The notes: generated by a model not told the origin, from the letters alone. A DNA stretch of 64,000 nt from Gigantopelta aegis (GCF_016097555.1 NC_054713.1:37720729-37784728), one strand, 5' to 3'. Shown: positions 53,260 to 64,000, numbered from the stretch's first letter. Numbers and translations: made by a program.

Positions 53260-53381
53260 AGACGCTGTCGGAAAACAACATCAAGGATGATGACGAAGAT
53301 TTTTACATTCTCAGCATGAACAATGACACTTTCTTACAGGCCATACATCTCTACTTCAATGATGACCTTACCGAGGCATAG
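53259..53381 (+). pseudogene. orphan terminal-exon-like ORF
   Basis: After 'acag' at 53258-53261 an open frame of 39 codons ends in TAG at 53379. It reads 'TLSENNIKDDDEDFYILSMN' then 'NDTFLQAIHLYFNDDLTEA'. The composition looks like real protein, unlike nearby chance frames. It has an AG acceptor, but the upstream tract is poly-G rather than pyrimidine. It could be the last exon of a host gene, a captured exon, or chance. The family was not recognised. Confidence 0.3.
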
Positions 53382-53714
53382 ACAAGTTACGAGATTGATT
53401 TGTGTATTTCTGAACAATGTGTTACTAGTATGTGATGAAATATTTTTTAACAAGATTTGAGAAAAAAAGTGACAAAAGAAAAGTGGAACCAAATAGCTAC
53501 ATAGAATCTGTTCTACCAAATAATTCTTGAAAATTTCATTTAAAAAATATATTTCAAATATCAAATGTTTTTTTAAAAAGTAAGACTATTTTATTATGTA
53601 GGACAAAAACCTATAAAGACTGAGTCACCACGATATAAATGTTTTACATCCCGTGCCTTTAAAAATTGAAGCTTGATTTAATATTTTATATCCACAACTC
53701 TTTTATAAGTTAAA
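53382..53714. other. AT-rich DNA downstream of the orphan exon
   Basis: Possibly 3' UTR of the exon-like ORF; nothing else was recognised. Confidence 0.4.
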
Positions 53715-54345
53715 GTTTGGTTTGTTTAATAACTTGATTAGACTACATTGATTAATTTAATCATCGGCTATTGGATGTGAAACATTTGGTAATTCTGACA
53801 TAGTTATCAAAGGTAAACATGCTACCTTTTTATAAGCAAGTACCGCAATATTCTTCTCAGGAAAATAGTATCTCTGCCTCTTCCCTTATCGAGAAAGTGA
53901 CATTAACTTTTTAACATCTAAATATACTCAACAAAGTTAATCAAGGGTGAATAGATATTTTTAGCATTTTTCTTTAAATAAGATTTAAAAAAAACAAAAA
54001 AAAAAAACAACAAAAAACACTCCAGATTCTTGCTTTGTACGGTGTCGACATAGTGGTATGTTCTAAAACGTAACGATTTAAATAACAATTTAGATAATAA
54101 ACCCACCATTAGCAAGATTTTTGCTTGCACCATGTCAGATTTTATTTAACGACGCTCTCAACAGATTTTATTTACGGTTATATGGCGTCGGACATATGGT
54201 TAAGGACCACACATATATTGAGGGAGGAAACCCGCTGTCTCCACTTCATGGGCTACTCTTTTTCAATTAGCAGCAAAGGGATGCACCATTCCATAGGATA
54301 GCACATACCACAGCCTTTGATGTACCAGCTGTGGAGCGAGAAATA
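53715..54345 (-). mobile_element. two SINE fragments
   Basis: 53715-53860 is a reversed SINE end ('atcatcggctattggatgtg'). 54135-54345 is a reversed copy of the 'atttacggttatatggcgtc' subfamily without its head. AT-rich unassigned DNA lies between. Confidence 0.7.
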
Positions 54346-55240
54346 GCTAGCAAAGAATTACCAAAGCCTACTAGCCCTTAGTTAATTTTCTCGAGTATAC
54401 ATGCAATATATGTTTTACTCATATAGTTTAACCTGTGTTGAGAAAGAACTATATCCCCATCATCATGTAATTGTGATGCAATGTATGCTATGTAAATTAT
54501 AACACCATAGTCAACCAAAAGAATGCCGCATAATAAGGGTTAATTTTTTTTTTAACTGGATGCCTTCTTAACAAATTTCTGACCATTCTGACCACTTCTT
54601 CTCTTTTGATGTGTACTGCCGACAACCTTCTTTGTACTTACCCAATGCCTCGTTTGGCAGGAATCTTTCTTTTTTCGCTCAGGTCCAGTCGACTGTCATC
54701 CACACGTTGTGCTAAATATTGCGTACAAATATCAGTTTGATAATACAACTATAATGGAGGCTGCCATCTTTATTACTTAACAGAATATAAGACGAAGGCC
54801 AAGTATATACATGTACACCTCAGCTAATGATGCTGGCTATCTACATGGCAGTCATATTTTGGGGTAAAATCCCAGTATTCCTCATGTAAACCTTTCCGTG
54901 TGTAGTGCAGGTTAAATCTAGTATCAAAATACTGACCTCTGTCCATGTGGTAATTTCTGGTACAGGCCTTAGTTTGTTGTTGTAAATATGTATTAATGCA
55001 TGTGTCTGTTTAAGGCCCGTTTTCCATTAGCGTGATTCATCATTGTGTTTCCACTTGTGGAAATGTGCATTTCCACATCTGTGTTTTCGCAAGCGGATTA
55101 CTATACACAATTGGACGTCGTCGAAGTGGACTTTAAAGCCGAAAGTCAATACTTCATGTTATGATGTCACCGTGCTGAAAAATTCACTCGGGGGGGGGGG
55201 GGGGGGGGATCAATTGACTTTTTTTTCCAACTCGCTGAAT
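54346..55240. other. intergenic DNA, weak exon-like frames only
   Basis: A minus-strand frame (54558-54700) with a basic C-terminus and a donor-like 'ggtaagtac' near 54645 was seen but could not be supported. A G run lies at 55190-55208. Confidence 0.4.
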
Positions 55241-55246
55241 GTCCGC

Positions 55247-55385
55247 ATGTATGGAAAAAGTAGTATAACAGACACATGCATGTATGGAAAAAGTAGTATA
55301 ACAGACACATGCATGTATGGAAAAAGTAGTATAACAGACACATGCATGTATGGAAAAAGTAGTATAACAGACACATGCATGTATG
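55247..55385 (+). repeat. 33-bp tandem array, four copies
   Basis: Unit 'atgtatggaaaaagtagtat' plus 'aacagacacatgc', four near-identical copies and a partial fifth. Because the period is a multiple of three, open frames run through on both strands; this is not evidence of coding. Confidence 0.9.
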
Positions 55386-55389
55386 AAAA

Positions 55390-55873
55390 AGTATTATATA
55401 TATGTATTGTATTGATAAAACTCGGGACGCGGAATCGCGTTAATGGAAAAAGGGCGTAAAATTGCTTTAATTGTTCATCCCATGTTGTGAAAATCTATTT
55501 TCTTTCTATGTCCCCATGACTTATAAATGTGCCTTTAGCTTGTGTTATACTTTTTACCATAATAATGTCTTTGGAGCCCATAATGTACACAAAAAAACCC
55601 ACCCCTCTGTTCCTCCAATGGTCTTCCCAATACCTTTACCTAGATGTATATTATATATATTGTTAAATTATAACTCTTCCCCAAATCCCATTGTTTTTAT
55701 GTGTTTTGATAAATATAAATGTGAACATGTTGTTTATTGTTATTTTTCAAATGGTATAATTATAGTTTAATAGATATACACACACATTTTATTTCATTTT
55801 TAATTTATTTTCGTGCTTATAACCAATTACGGTTCATTCATTCTGTCTAGGGTTTTAGGGCGTTTGTGTCTGG

Positions 55874-55907
<34 letters not shown>

Positions 55908-55920
55908 TAGACCCATTTTT
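55390..55920. other. AT-rich DNA with (TA)n
   Basis: Contains (TA)n at 55876-55904 and no recognised gene. Confidence 0.5.
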
Positions 55921-55924
55921 GAGC

Positions 55925-56525
55925 TTGCAAAATGTTTGTTTTTGTTTAATGACACCACTAGAGTACATTGATGAATTAATCATCGGCTATTGGATGTCAA
56001 ACATTTGGTAATTTAGACTTAGAGAGGAAACCAGCTACATTTTACCATTAGTAGCAAGGGATCTTTTATATGCACCATCCCACAGACAGGATAGCACATA
56101 CCACGGCCTTTGATATACCAGTCGTGGTGCACTGGTTGGAATGAGAAATAGCCCAAACTGACTGCGCAGTAAGCGAGCACTTGACCAATGGGCTACGTCC
56201 CGCCCCTCAAAGGCTGATAAAGACCAAACTATAATCTAACTGGAAAACAAACAAGAGTTCAAAGTTCAAATGTCTCATTGTTTATGTTTACCTGTTCCAT
56301 TATTCTCATGTCTCGTAGTCATGAGAGGAAACCCACTACACTTTTCCATTAGCAGCAAGGGATCTTTTATATCACTTTACCACACACAGGAAAGCACATA
56401 CCACGGCCGTTGACCAGTTGTGGTGCACTGGTTGGAATGAGAGAAAAAACTACGAATTGGTTGAATGGATCCACAGTGGTTTGATCCTGCGACATTCAAC
56501 TGATTGAGCTAAATCTCGTCCCTTG
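55925..56525 (-). mobile_element. two SINEs, minus strand
   Basis: 55925-56215 is near complete: 'tgtttttgtttaatgacacc', 'cagacaggatagcacatacc', head 'gcacttgaccaatgggctac'. 56315-56525 is a head-side copy with 'gtggatccattcaa'-type sequence and lacks the conserved end. Confidence 0.75.
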
Positions 56526-56561
56526 TGCTTGCAAATGTGCTAATAAAACCCATTGTTGTTA

Positions 56562-56704
56562 CAGTGAAACCTCTCAAAACCAGACCCTCTGTAAAGCAGA
56601 CTTCCTTTTTAAAAATGAGTACAGAACCTCTCTAAACTGGATACCTCTTAATACCGGACATTTTACTTGGTAACGAGGGTATTTGGTTTACTGGGGTTTC
56701 ACTG
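56562..56704. mobile_element. pogo/Tigger-like MITE, complete, TA duplication
   Basis: 143 bp with inverted ends 'cagtgaaacctctcaaaac' and 'ggggtttcactg', flanked by TA on both sides (56560-56561, 56705-56706). Internal 'aaacctctctaaactgga' units repeat the end motif. Ends of the CAGTGAAACCTCTC type are known from pogo/Tigger elements in many animals. No ORF. Confidence 0.8.
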
Positions 56705-56939
56705 TATTTAATGGCAATACAATTAATTTACAAAACAAACAAACTTAAAATATGCAGATATTTTTATTGTATGGTTGGCAAGAGTTTGTTGGGTAGAAAG
56801 GAAATTTAATACATACTTGTATGTATCGGTTCTGAAACAATAGTTATTATTTTTGTATCAAATCCGAGGAAACAAGGAATTAATGCACTGTTGTGTTCTT
56901 TAACAGAGCTACATACAAAATAGAATGCAGCTGCACAAC

Positions 56940-57150
56940 TGGTGTAACAAAGGCCGTGGGATGTACTGCCCTGTCTGTGGGATGGTGCATATAAAAGAAC
57001 CCTTGCTGCTAATCGAAAAGAGTAGCCCATGAAGTGGTGACAGTGGGTTTCCGCTCTCTATATCTGTGTGGTCCTTAGTTAACCATATGTCTGATGCCAT
57101 ATAACCGTAAATAAAACGTGTTGAGTGCGTCATTAAATAAAACATTTCCT
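56940..57150 (+). mobile_element. SINE, head missing
   Basis: 'gtaacaaaggccgtgggatg', 'agtagcccatgaagtggtga', 'gtgtggtccttagttaacca' and the end 'gttgagtgcgtcattaaata'. Confidence 0.75.
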
Positions 57151-57284
57151 TTTAGCATTATTTAGCATACAAGAAAAAGTTAAATATTTGGGCAGGAAAC
57201 TGCTGTTATACAACTTTGAAATAGCACCTTTAATGAAATAAATGGAACATATGACATGTTGGCACATCATGTGTAACTAAAGTA

Positions 57285-57682
57285 AAAAAAGTTTATTTTA
57301 TTTAAAGACACCACTAGAGCACATTGATTTTTTATCTTATCATCGGCTATTGGACGTCAAACATATGGTCATTCTGACACTGTTTTTTAGAGGAAACCCG
57401 CTGTCGCCACATAGGCTACTCTTTTACCACAGGCAGCAAGGGATCTTTTATTTGCACTTCCCACAGGCAGGATAGCACAAACCATGGCCTTTGTTGAACC
57501 AGTTATGGATCACTGGTCGGTGCAAGTGGTTTACACCTACCCATTGAGCCTTGTGGAGCACTCACTCAGGGTTTGGAGTCGGTATCTGGATTAAAAATAA
57601 ATCCCATGCCTCGACTGGGATCCGAACCCAGTACCTACCAGCCTGTAGACCGATGGCCTAACCATGACGCCACCGAGGCCAG
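57285..57682 (-). mobile_element. full-length SINE
   Basis: Third full copy of the family at 9634 and 14464: reversed end 'ccactagagcacattgattt', body 'gtggtttacacctacccatt', and head 'gatggcctaaccatgacgcc'. Confidence 0.85.
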
Positions 57683-58126
57683 TGCTCATGTGTAACTAGT
57701 TACTATGACTACATGTAGGTGTCATGATCCACAATCTGTCAGAAGAAACTCATTGCACTCACAGATTAATTGTATGTATTGGCAGTAGTCTTTTATATGC
57801 ACTTTCTTACAGGACAGCACATACCATGTCATGATACTGAAAGACCTTTGTTAACAGAATACTGGTTTACATCTATAGACGTATTCCTGCTGTTGACAAA
57901 GCAACAAGCAAGTCATAGAATCTGTATCATGTGTATCATCAAGTTACAAATATTCGTTACTAGTAACTAAACTCTGGATTTCAGGACTTGAAATGTAATT
58001 TGATCAATTAATTATTAATCATTTGACACTTGCTTACATCTACTGAGTGTGCAAGCACATCTGTCCTGGGCACATCCTTCAACTTCCCTCGGAAATGTGT
58101 CCAAGATGAGAAATAATCTAAAAGTG
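57683..58126. other. 3' flank of the zinc-finger gene
   Basis: No clear coding content; a short SINE trace lies at 57785-57850. It includes the gene's 3' UTR. On the minus strand an 'attaat'-rich stretch at 58005-58025 could hold the polyadenylation signal, but no AATAAA was identified with confidence. Confidence 0.5.
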
Positions 58127-61100
58127 TCACTCTTTTTCCTTTTTGATTTCTTGGGCATATGAATACAAGTCTGCTAGGGTGCTGGCTGCCAGCTTCATCT
58201 GCTCTACCTCATCCATTGTAGAGTTATCTGCCCCTACACCAGAAGAGTTACCTCCCTCCGGATTCTGCAGTGATGAGAGCAGACACTGCAACTGGGCATC
58301 GCTGTCGCCTTCCTCCGGCTCTTCCGTCTGGTGGATCACCAAAGTGGTCTCCATGGCCACCAGATTAGCTAGATCACCGCTGGACGGATCTTCGACCTCC
58401 ATCTTGACCTGTGCCTGGCACGTACATGCGGTCGTGGTGTGTTCCTCCATCTCGGTGAGAGTCTGGAACACCGAGCCGCACTTGGAGCACATGAAGACGA
58501 CCTCCTGCCCCGAACCGTCGCTCTCCCAGTGCGCCGTGAAGACGTGCCGCTTCAACGAAGTAGACGCCGTGAAGACTTTCTGGCAGACATGACACGTGTG
58601 TCTGCCCTTCCCAGTGTGCACTGTAAGGTGGTCCTGAAGCTTGGTCTTCAGCTTGAAGCCCTTCTCGCAGTAGACGCATTTGAATGGAGTCTCCTTGTCG
58701 TGGACGAGCCAGTGTCGCTTGAGCCCGATCCTGTGGGCGAACTTGGCCGGGCATGCAGAACATGCAAAGGGTTTGGCCCCCGTGTGCGTGTTCATGTGGT
58801 CGCTCCAGGTGGCACGGTTGTGGAACTGGTGCAGACACACCTCGCACCGGTAAGGTAGTCTGCGCTGATCGGCCGTCTTGTGTGTCTCCTGGTGGAGAGT
58901 CAGCTTATGGCGCTCAAAGAATTTCCAGCCACATAGCCCACACACGTGCTTCTTCCTGCCGAAGTGCCGGTTCAGGTGTGCGTGCAGGTAGCGCTTCTCA
59001 CTGAATGTCTTCCTGCACACTCCACAGCTATGCTGCTGCTGCTGCCGTGAGGACGGGTGGTTATCGTGCACGTGCTGCCTCAGTCTGGCGGGCTCTGTGA
59101 ACACATCTGAACATCTGCTGCATCTCAGAGACACTTCAAGTGGATTACTGTGTCCAATGTTTGAGACTGATGGATTGTTCTGTCTGACTTCTGAGAAAGT
59201 TGTAGGATTATGTCCAACCTCTGAGAATGTTGTAGGATTCTGTCCAATGTCCGATAATGTTGTAGGATTCTGTCCAATGTCCGAGAGTGTTGTAGGATTT
59301 AGTCCAACATTTGACAATGTTCTAGGATTCTGTCCATCCTCTAAGAATGTAGTTGGGTTCTGTCCATCCTCTAAGAATGTTGTAGGATTCTGTCTAACCT
59401 CTGAGAATGTTCTAGGATTCTGGCCAACCTCTAAGAATGTTGTAGGATTCTGTCCATCCTCTGAGAATGTTGTTGGATTCTGTCTAACATTTGAGAATGT
59501 TCTATGATTCTGTCCATTATCTGGGAATGTTGTAGGATTCTGTCTAACTTCTGAGAATGTTGTCGAATTCTGTCCATTCTCTGAGAATGTTGTTGAATTC
59601 TGTCTAACATTTGTGAATGTTCTATGATTCTGTCCATTATCTGGGAATGTTGTAGGATTCTGTCTAACTTCTGAGAATGTTGTCGAATTCTGTCCATTCT
59701 CTGAGAATGTTGTTGAATTCTGTTCAATCTCTGAGACTGTTGAATTGTTGTGTCGAACTTCTGAGAAAGCTGTAGACAACGTATCAGATTTGGCAACATA
59801 GAGGCGACTGTAAGGACATTCAGTCTTCACATCAACAGTAGCATCTAGATAAACAGACTGTGTTATCTCTGCATTGCCATCAGTGTCCTTTGGGTGTCCA
59901 CTGGCACAAATCTCGGAACTGGAATCCTCGTGCAAGACTGTGAATCTCTCAGCGCTCCTCTTATTTCTGCCACTGGGTCCTTCACGGTAAGCATGATGTC
60001 ACAAGACTGTGTATCTCTATTTCTATCAGCTTGGGATTGCTCCAAACCTGCTCCTCTTATTTCTGCCACTGGGTCCTTCACGGTAAGCATGATGTCACAA
60101 GACTGTGTATCTCTATTTCTATCAGCTTGGGATTGCTTCCAAACCTGCTCCTCTTATTTCTGCCACTGGGTCCTTCACGGTAAGCATGATGTCACAAGAC
60201 TGTGTATCTCTATTTCTATCAGCTTGGGATTGCTCCAAACCTGCTCCTCTTATTTCTGCAACTGGGTCCTTCATGGTAAGCATGATGCACTGTTTATCTC
60301 CAAACGGACCAGTTATCATAACCATTTTCTGTTTCCCAAGGTCCATGCCTTTTTTATATTCGCCAAGAGCCAAAACTGATCTTGATTCTTCAAGCAGTGA
60401 ATCTTTTGATTCCTCAGTCTCGATGACCTCTTGATTCACTACATTGTGTAGAAACCCGGGATCAGCATCGGCTGAGACAACGGTTCCAACGGCATTATTT
60501 ACTTCACCGGCATCTTCTGCCCAGAACTCATGAACACCACCATCAACCACATCTCCATGGTGATCCAGTAACGGTTCCTCTGATTGGTCAGCTATGGAAG
60601 CCAGCGATTCTGATTGGACAGGAAATTCAAATGAATTCATCCTTTGCATTGGAATCTTATGATCGGGTATACTGCGATTATCTCCCTTGATACTAGATGA
60701 CTCATTTTCTTCCATCTGATTATGATTAACAGAGTTGCTTCCCTTCTTTTTCGGACCAATGTTATGTGAAATGGTTGTACTAGGTAGATCCGACTTGCAT
60801 GCAGGCTTCAATGGCACTGACATCGTCTTTGTAGGTTTCTTCGAGACATATATTCCCTGGGATACGTTTTCGGTTTGTAATTCATAACAATTGCCGTTTG
60901 GTTCTGTCCACATAACTTCTGAAATGACCAAAAACAATGAGAATATTTATTTACTCAATCCAGTGTGACTTTCATATTTCTGTCTAACTGATAAACAGAG
61001 AATAATACATGAGTGGCCGTTAGATACCATTTATCTCACAACAAGTTGTTTTAAAATGTATCTAACGCAGAGAATAATACACAAGTGGCTGTTAGATACC

Positions 61101-62046
61101 ATTTATCTCACAACCAAGTTATTTTACAATGTATCTAACGCACGAGTGGCCGTTAAATACCATTTATCTCACAACCAAGTTATTTTAAAATGTATCTAAC
61201 GAGAGAAAGCGAGTTTGATACGTTTTTAAACAATGAGTTGTGAGATAAATGGTATCTAACGGACACAAATGTATGATTCTATTTCTTACATATCCTCAAA
61301 AACCAGGTTTAAAACAAATTTTAACATCTTGTTCAACTAAAAGATATTTACAACCCTTTGCACTTGTAGCTGACTTACGCGTCACAGATTGTTTTTAAAA
61401 TTTGCAGATTTTATTTTAATGTGGCGAAATAACGGATATTTTGTTATGCATGTATGTGTGTGGTGATGACATGTGTGGTGCATCTGCATGTGTGTGTGTG
61501 TGTGTGTGTTAGTGTGTGCATGTATGTGTTTGGGAGGGCAAAACACTTTAAAGTCTGGAACACACCAGTGGGTTCAAAGATGATCAACAGTTCAAAACAT
61601 TTTACAAAAAAAATGTTTCACTAGCCGTCAGGCATGATAATAGTAGTTAATTACTAGCCCCACATTGAATATCACTAGCCATGGGAGTGGGGCTACCATA
61701 ATCTAGAAGCTCTGTCGGGCATGGCAACATTGAATATCACTAGCCATGGGAGTGGGACTACCATAATCTAGAAGCTGTCGGGCATGGCAATATTAGTTAT
61801 TTACTAGCCCAACATTGAATATCACTAGCCATGGGAGTGGGGCTACCATAATCTAGAAGTCCCGTCAGGCATGGCAATATTAGTTATTTATTAGCCCAAC
61901 ATTGAATATCACTAGCCATGGGAGTGGGGCTACCATAATCTAGAAGCCCTGTCAACATGTATCTTACTGAGAGACTTTGTAGACTGGTTGTAGGCATGAT
62001 CCGGTTGACACTCCACATCAGTGGATACCAGTCGATTATTTGGCAT
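58127..62046 (-). CDS. C2H2 zinc-finger protein with decapeptide and 32-residue repeats
   Basis: Coding exon 1 is 62046-61968 (ATG at 62046; acceptor at 62060-62059 shows a further 5' exon upstream; donor at 61967). Exon 2 is 60918-58127, ending in TGA. The phases fit, and the summed length (2871 nt) is a multiple of three, about 956 residues. Order: acidic/Ser-rich region; tandem 32-residue repeats (about 60280-59955); a short linker; about twenty decapeptides of the type NPTTFSEVGQ (59760-59160); eight C2H2 fingers (about 59130-58420), including 'CGVCRKTFSEKRYLHAHLNRH'-type motifs, the last ending H-x4-C; and an acidic tail ending KKEKE. It is probably a nuclear DNA-binding regulator. The frame is lost between 60141 and about 59940: one repeat unit has 97 instead of 96 bases and a second shift restores the frame. 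This could be an assembly error or a real defect. Confidence 0.8.
59160..59760 (-). repeat. 30-bp coding minisatellite (decapeptide repeat)
   Basis: About twenty units encode [NS]-[PSH]-[TR]-T-F-[SLP]-[EDN]-[VDN]-[GR]-Q. A four-unit block is itself duplicated (59480-59600 and 59600-59720), showing higher-order growth. Thr/Ser/Asn/Gln-rich and probably disordered. Confidence 0.9.
59955..60280 (-). repeat. 96-bp coding tandem repeat, three to four units
   Basis: Unit boundaries at 59955, 60051, 60148 and 60244 (plus-strand 'ctcctcttatttctg'). The product is 'CDIMLTVKDPVAEIRGAGLE' plus 'QSQADRNRDTQS'. The unit between 60051 and 60148 is one base longer ('attgcttcc' for 'attgctcc'). Confidence 0.9.
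60985..61265 (+). repeat. intronic array with a terminal inverted unit
   Basis: Three direct copies of 'gttagataccatttatctca' with 'caaccaagttattttaaaat' and 'gtatctaacg' (about 72 bp), then at 61228-61253 the reverse complement 'gagataaatggtatctaacg'. The transcript could fold into alternative hairpins. It lies in the intron between exons 1 and 2 of the zinc-finger gene. Confidence 0.75.
61480..61515 (+). repeat. (TG)n microsatellite
   Basis: About 30 bases of TG within the intron, bordered by 'gcatgtatgtg' phrases. Confidence 0.85.
61630..61955 (-). repeat. 87-bp-type satellite, four units, inverted relative to 63540-64000
   Basis: Units carry 'aatatcactagccatgggag', 'tggggctaccataatctaga' and 'gggcatggcaatattag', the reverse complement of the units at the window end. 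The last unit stops 12 bp before the exon 1 donor (61967). Confidence 0.85.
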
Positions 62047-62058
62047 TATCTTTCTCAC

Positions 62059-63150
62059 CTGAAAGTAAAGATAAAAAAAGTGAAAACAAAAGTATAGGCC
62101 ATAAAATAATGTTTATTGCTAACCTATCAACTAGACAATGTTTGCTTTTTCCTTTAAATATTTTTTTATAAGAATTGTTTATCATTTATGTGTGAATTTT
62201 TCGAGGTATAACAGTCACAAATTGTATAAAATATTTGTTTTAACAACTCTTCAATATATTTCAATATGGCTATTTGAAAAGGAAAGGAATATTTGTTTTA
62301 ACAACTCTTCAACATATTTTACACTACAGCTAACTAAGATGCCAAACCTCTTCGGAAACTACAGCTAACTAATGTCTGTCATCTGATTATTTATGCTACC
62401 ACATACATGTAGGCTATTTTTAATATGAAGGGGTATTTTATATATACACTTTTCAATTGATAAAGCAGCAAGGGATCTTTCATAATTTTCCTACAGACAC
62501 AACAGTACATACCATGGCCTTTGATGTACCAGTAGTGGGGAATTTCTGACAGAGTTACCTCCCACCTCCAGCTATTTGGTGTCTAACATGTACATGTAAT
62601 TATTTTGACACTTGGTCAAGAGAAATTAAGAAAGAACAAATATCTATTTTTAAAGGTATATGTCAAAGTTGAAACTACAATATTTTTTTTTTTTTCTCAT
62701 TTATTTGTAATAAATAAATACAACTTAAACAATCCTAAACATAATCTTTCCATAATTAACTCTATAATAATAATTAATAAAAGGTCTTGTACTGTGTGAC
62801 AAGAGGGATTTCCCGAATAATTTGTGGCTAAATATAGCATGGTCACCATCTTTGTTTCTTTGTCAGTTGTCTGCAAAGAATTGTGGGGGAAAAAATTAGT
62901 GTGTTGAATGTGTATGCATAAAACAGTGATGTCACTAGTTAATGTATGTGACACTCTCTCAAGATGTCCCCTGGAACAAAATGGCTTCTACTAGTAAATT
63001 GAATTATTTGGTTGTAATTTTTTTAAGCTGAAGGCATAAACTTTACGTTTCAAAGGATAAAATAATAAATATTTTTAGTGGGAACTGCCATTATTGCAAC
63101 TTTAACATAGCACCATTAAACCACACTCCAGTACAATATAGAAGTACAGC
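62059..63150. other. upstream intron of the zinc-finger gene, AT-rich
   Basis: Holds a duplicated phrase 'atttgttttaacaactcttc' (62235 and 62293), a SINE trace at 62462-62545 and a T run at 62682-62694. No exon could be supported. Confidence 0.5.
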
Positions 63151-63159
63151 TTTTTTGTG

Positions 63160-64000
63160 TCTTCTAGATTATGGTAGCCCCATGGCTAGTGTCTATGGTA
63201 TTATGGCTAGTGGTATTCACTGATGGGAAAGTGAATAAATACTACAGCATTGCCCAACGGCTAATGAATTTTTTTGGGTCAAATGCTGCATTTAAGTCTA
63301 TTTTGTAAATATGAATATCCTGCCCCCTCCCCGAAATGTATAGATTTTTAAGGTCTATCTCCCTCTTTAGGTGACATATCCAATTATTTCTAACAGTAAA
63401 ATTGTATTTGAATAAAGTAGGGCTAGTGAATTCTTTTAAATTGTGGTTAGTAAATGTTTTAAATCACTGATCCCATGGCTATAATGGATTTATATAAAAA
63501 TTCTAGAAGCCCTGCTTAACATATGGGTACTGATACCTTATGCAGGGCTTCTAGACTATGGTAGCCCCACTCCCATGGCTAGTGATATTCAGTGTCGGGC
63601 TAGTAAATAACTACTACTGCCATGCCTGACAGGGCTTCTAGATTATGGTAGCCCCACTCCCATGGCTAGTGATATTCAGTGTCGGGCTAGTAAATAACTA
63701 CTACTGCCATGCCTGACAGGGCTTCTAGACTATGGTAGCTCCACTCCCATGGCTAGTGATATTCAGTGTCGGGCTAGTAAATAACTACTACTGCCATGCC
63801 TGACAGGGCTTCTAGACTATGGTAGCCCCACTCCCATGGCTAGTGATATTCAGTGTCGGGCTAGTAAATAACTACTACTGCCATGCCTGACAGGGCTTCT
63901 AGATTATGGTAGCCCCACTCCCATGGCTAGTGATATTCAGTGTCGGGCTAGTAAATAACTACTACTGCCATGCCTGACAGGGCTTCTAGATTATGGTAGC
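63160..64000 (+). repeat. 87-bp satellite array running off the window end
   Basis: Exact-period units begin at 63544, 63631, 63718, 63805, 63892 and 63979 ('agggcttctaga', 'tatggtagccccactcccat', 'ggctagtgatattcagtgtc'). They differ at only a few sites. A diverged unit lies at 63160-63260, and 63420-63520 is half a unit. The array continues beyond the window. Confidence 0.95.

Noticed and set aside
54558-54700. Minus-strand basic C-terminus-like frame with a nearby donor-like site
   Set aside because: No pyrimidine tract before the possible acceptor, competing frames of equal quality, and no partner exons.
58374-58858. ORFs of 139-157 codons on both strands in the zinc-finger exon
   Set aside because: Shadows of the finger-coding frame in a GC-richer exon.

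Overview
The window looks like a repeat-rich stretch of an animal nuclear genome, most likely a mollusc and probably a gastropod. This is inferred from the many tRNA-headed SINEs that share a conserved 3' end (reading 'gtgctccagtggtgtcgtta', then a short A-rich tail), the mix of non-LTR, Penelope-like and Polinton elements, and two genes with GT-AG introns. There is no bacterial gene organisation, and no functional tRNA or rRNA gene was recognised. AT-rich DNA with long (TA)n, (CT)n, (GAT)n and poly-G runs makes up most of the background.

Two host genes can be supported. The first (12368-23179, +) has five exons whose phases fit exactly and encodes a 157-residue cysteine-rich secretory protein with an N-terminal signal peptide and a C-terminal hydrophobic tail of the GPI-anchor type. 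It has a TATA box and a tandem array directly upstream. The second (58127-62046, -) encodes a protein with eight C2H2 zinc fingers, preceded by about twenty decapeptide repeats and a tandem 32-residue repeat. Its reading frame is disturbed inside the 32-residue repeat, although the total coding length is still a multiple of three.

Layout. 1-8700: two copies of a 1.1 kb repeat, one split by a Penelope-like foldback and by a GC-rich 1.5 kb insert with an unidentified ORF, plus a LINE tail. 8700-12300: SINEs, MITEs and a 111-bp tandem array. 12300-23200: the five-exon gene, its introns full of SINEs, a LINE, MITEs and microsatellites. 23200-26700: SINE clusters. 26738-39494: an old, broken Polinton with TIRs and a 6-bp target duplication, sitting inside a SINE and itself containing a LINE and a solo LTR. 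39500-43230: MITE and LINE remnants and microsatellites. 43234-51850: a younger Polinton with gene-bearing TIRs, lying within a LINE. 51850-58100: the rest of that LINE, an orphan exon-like ORF, SINEs and a pogo-type MITE. 58100-64000: the zinc-finger gene, an intronic hairpin-forming array, and an 87-bp satellite present in opposite orientations and running off the window end.

The most unusual features are the two unrelated-looking Polintons that both carry a BIR (IAP-type) gene, the multi-level nesting around 26.3-39.6 kb with target duplications still legible, and the small five-exon gene, which no single long ORF reveals.
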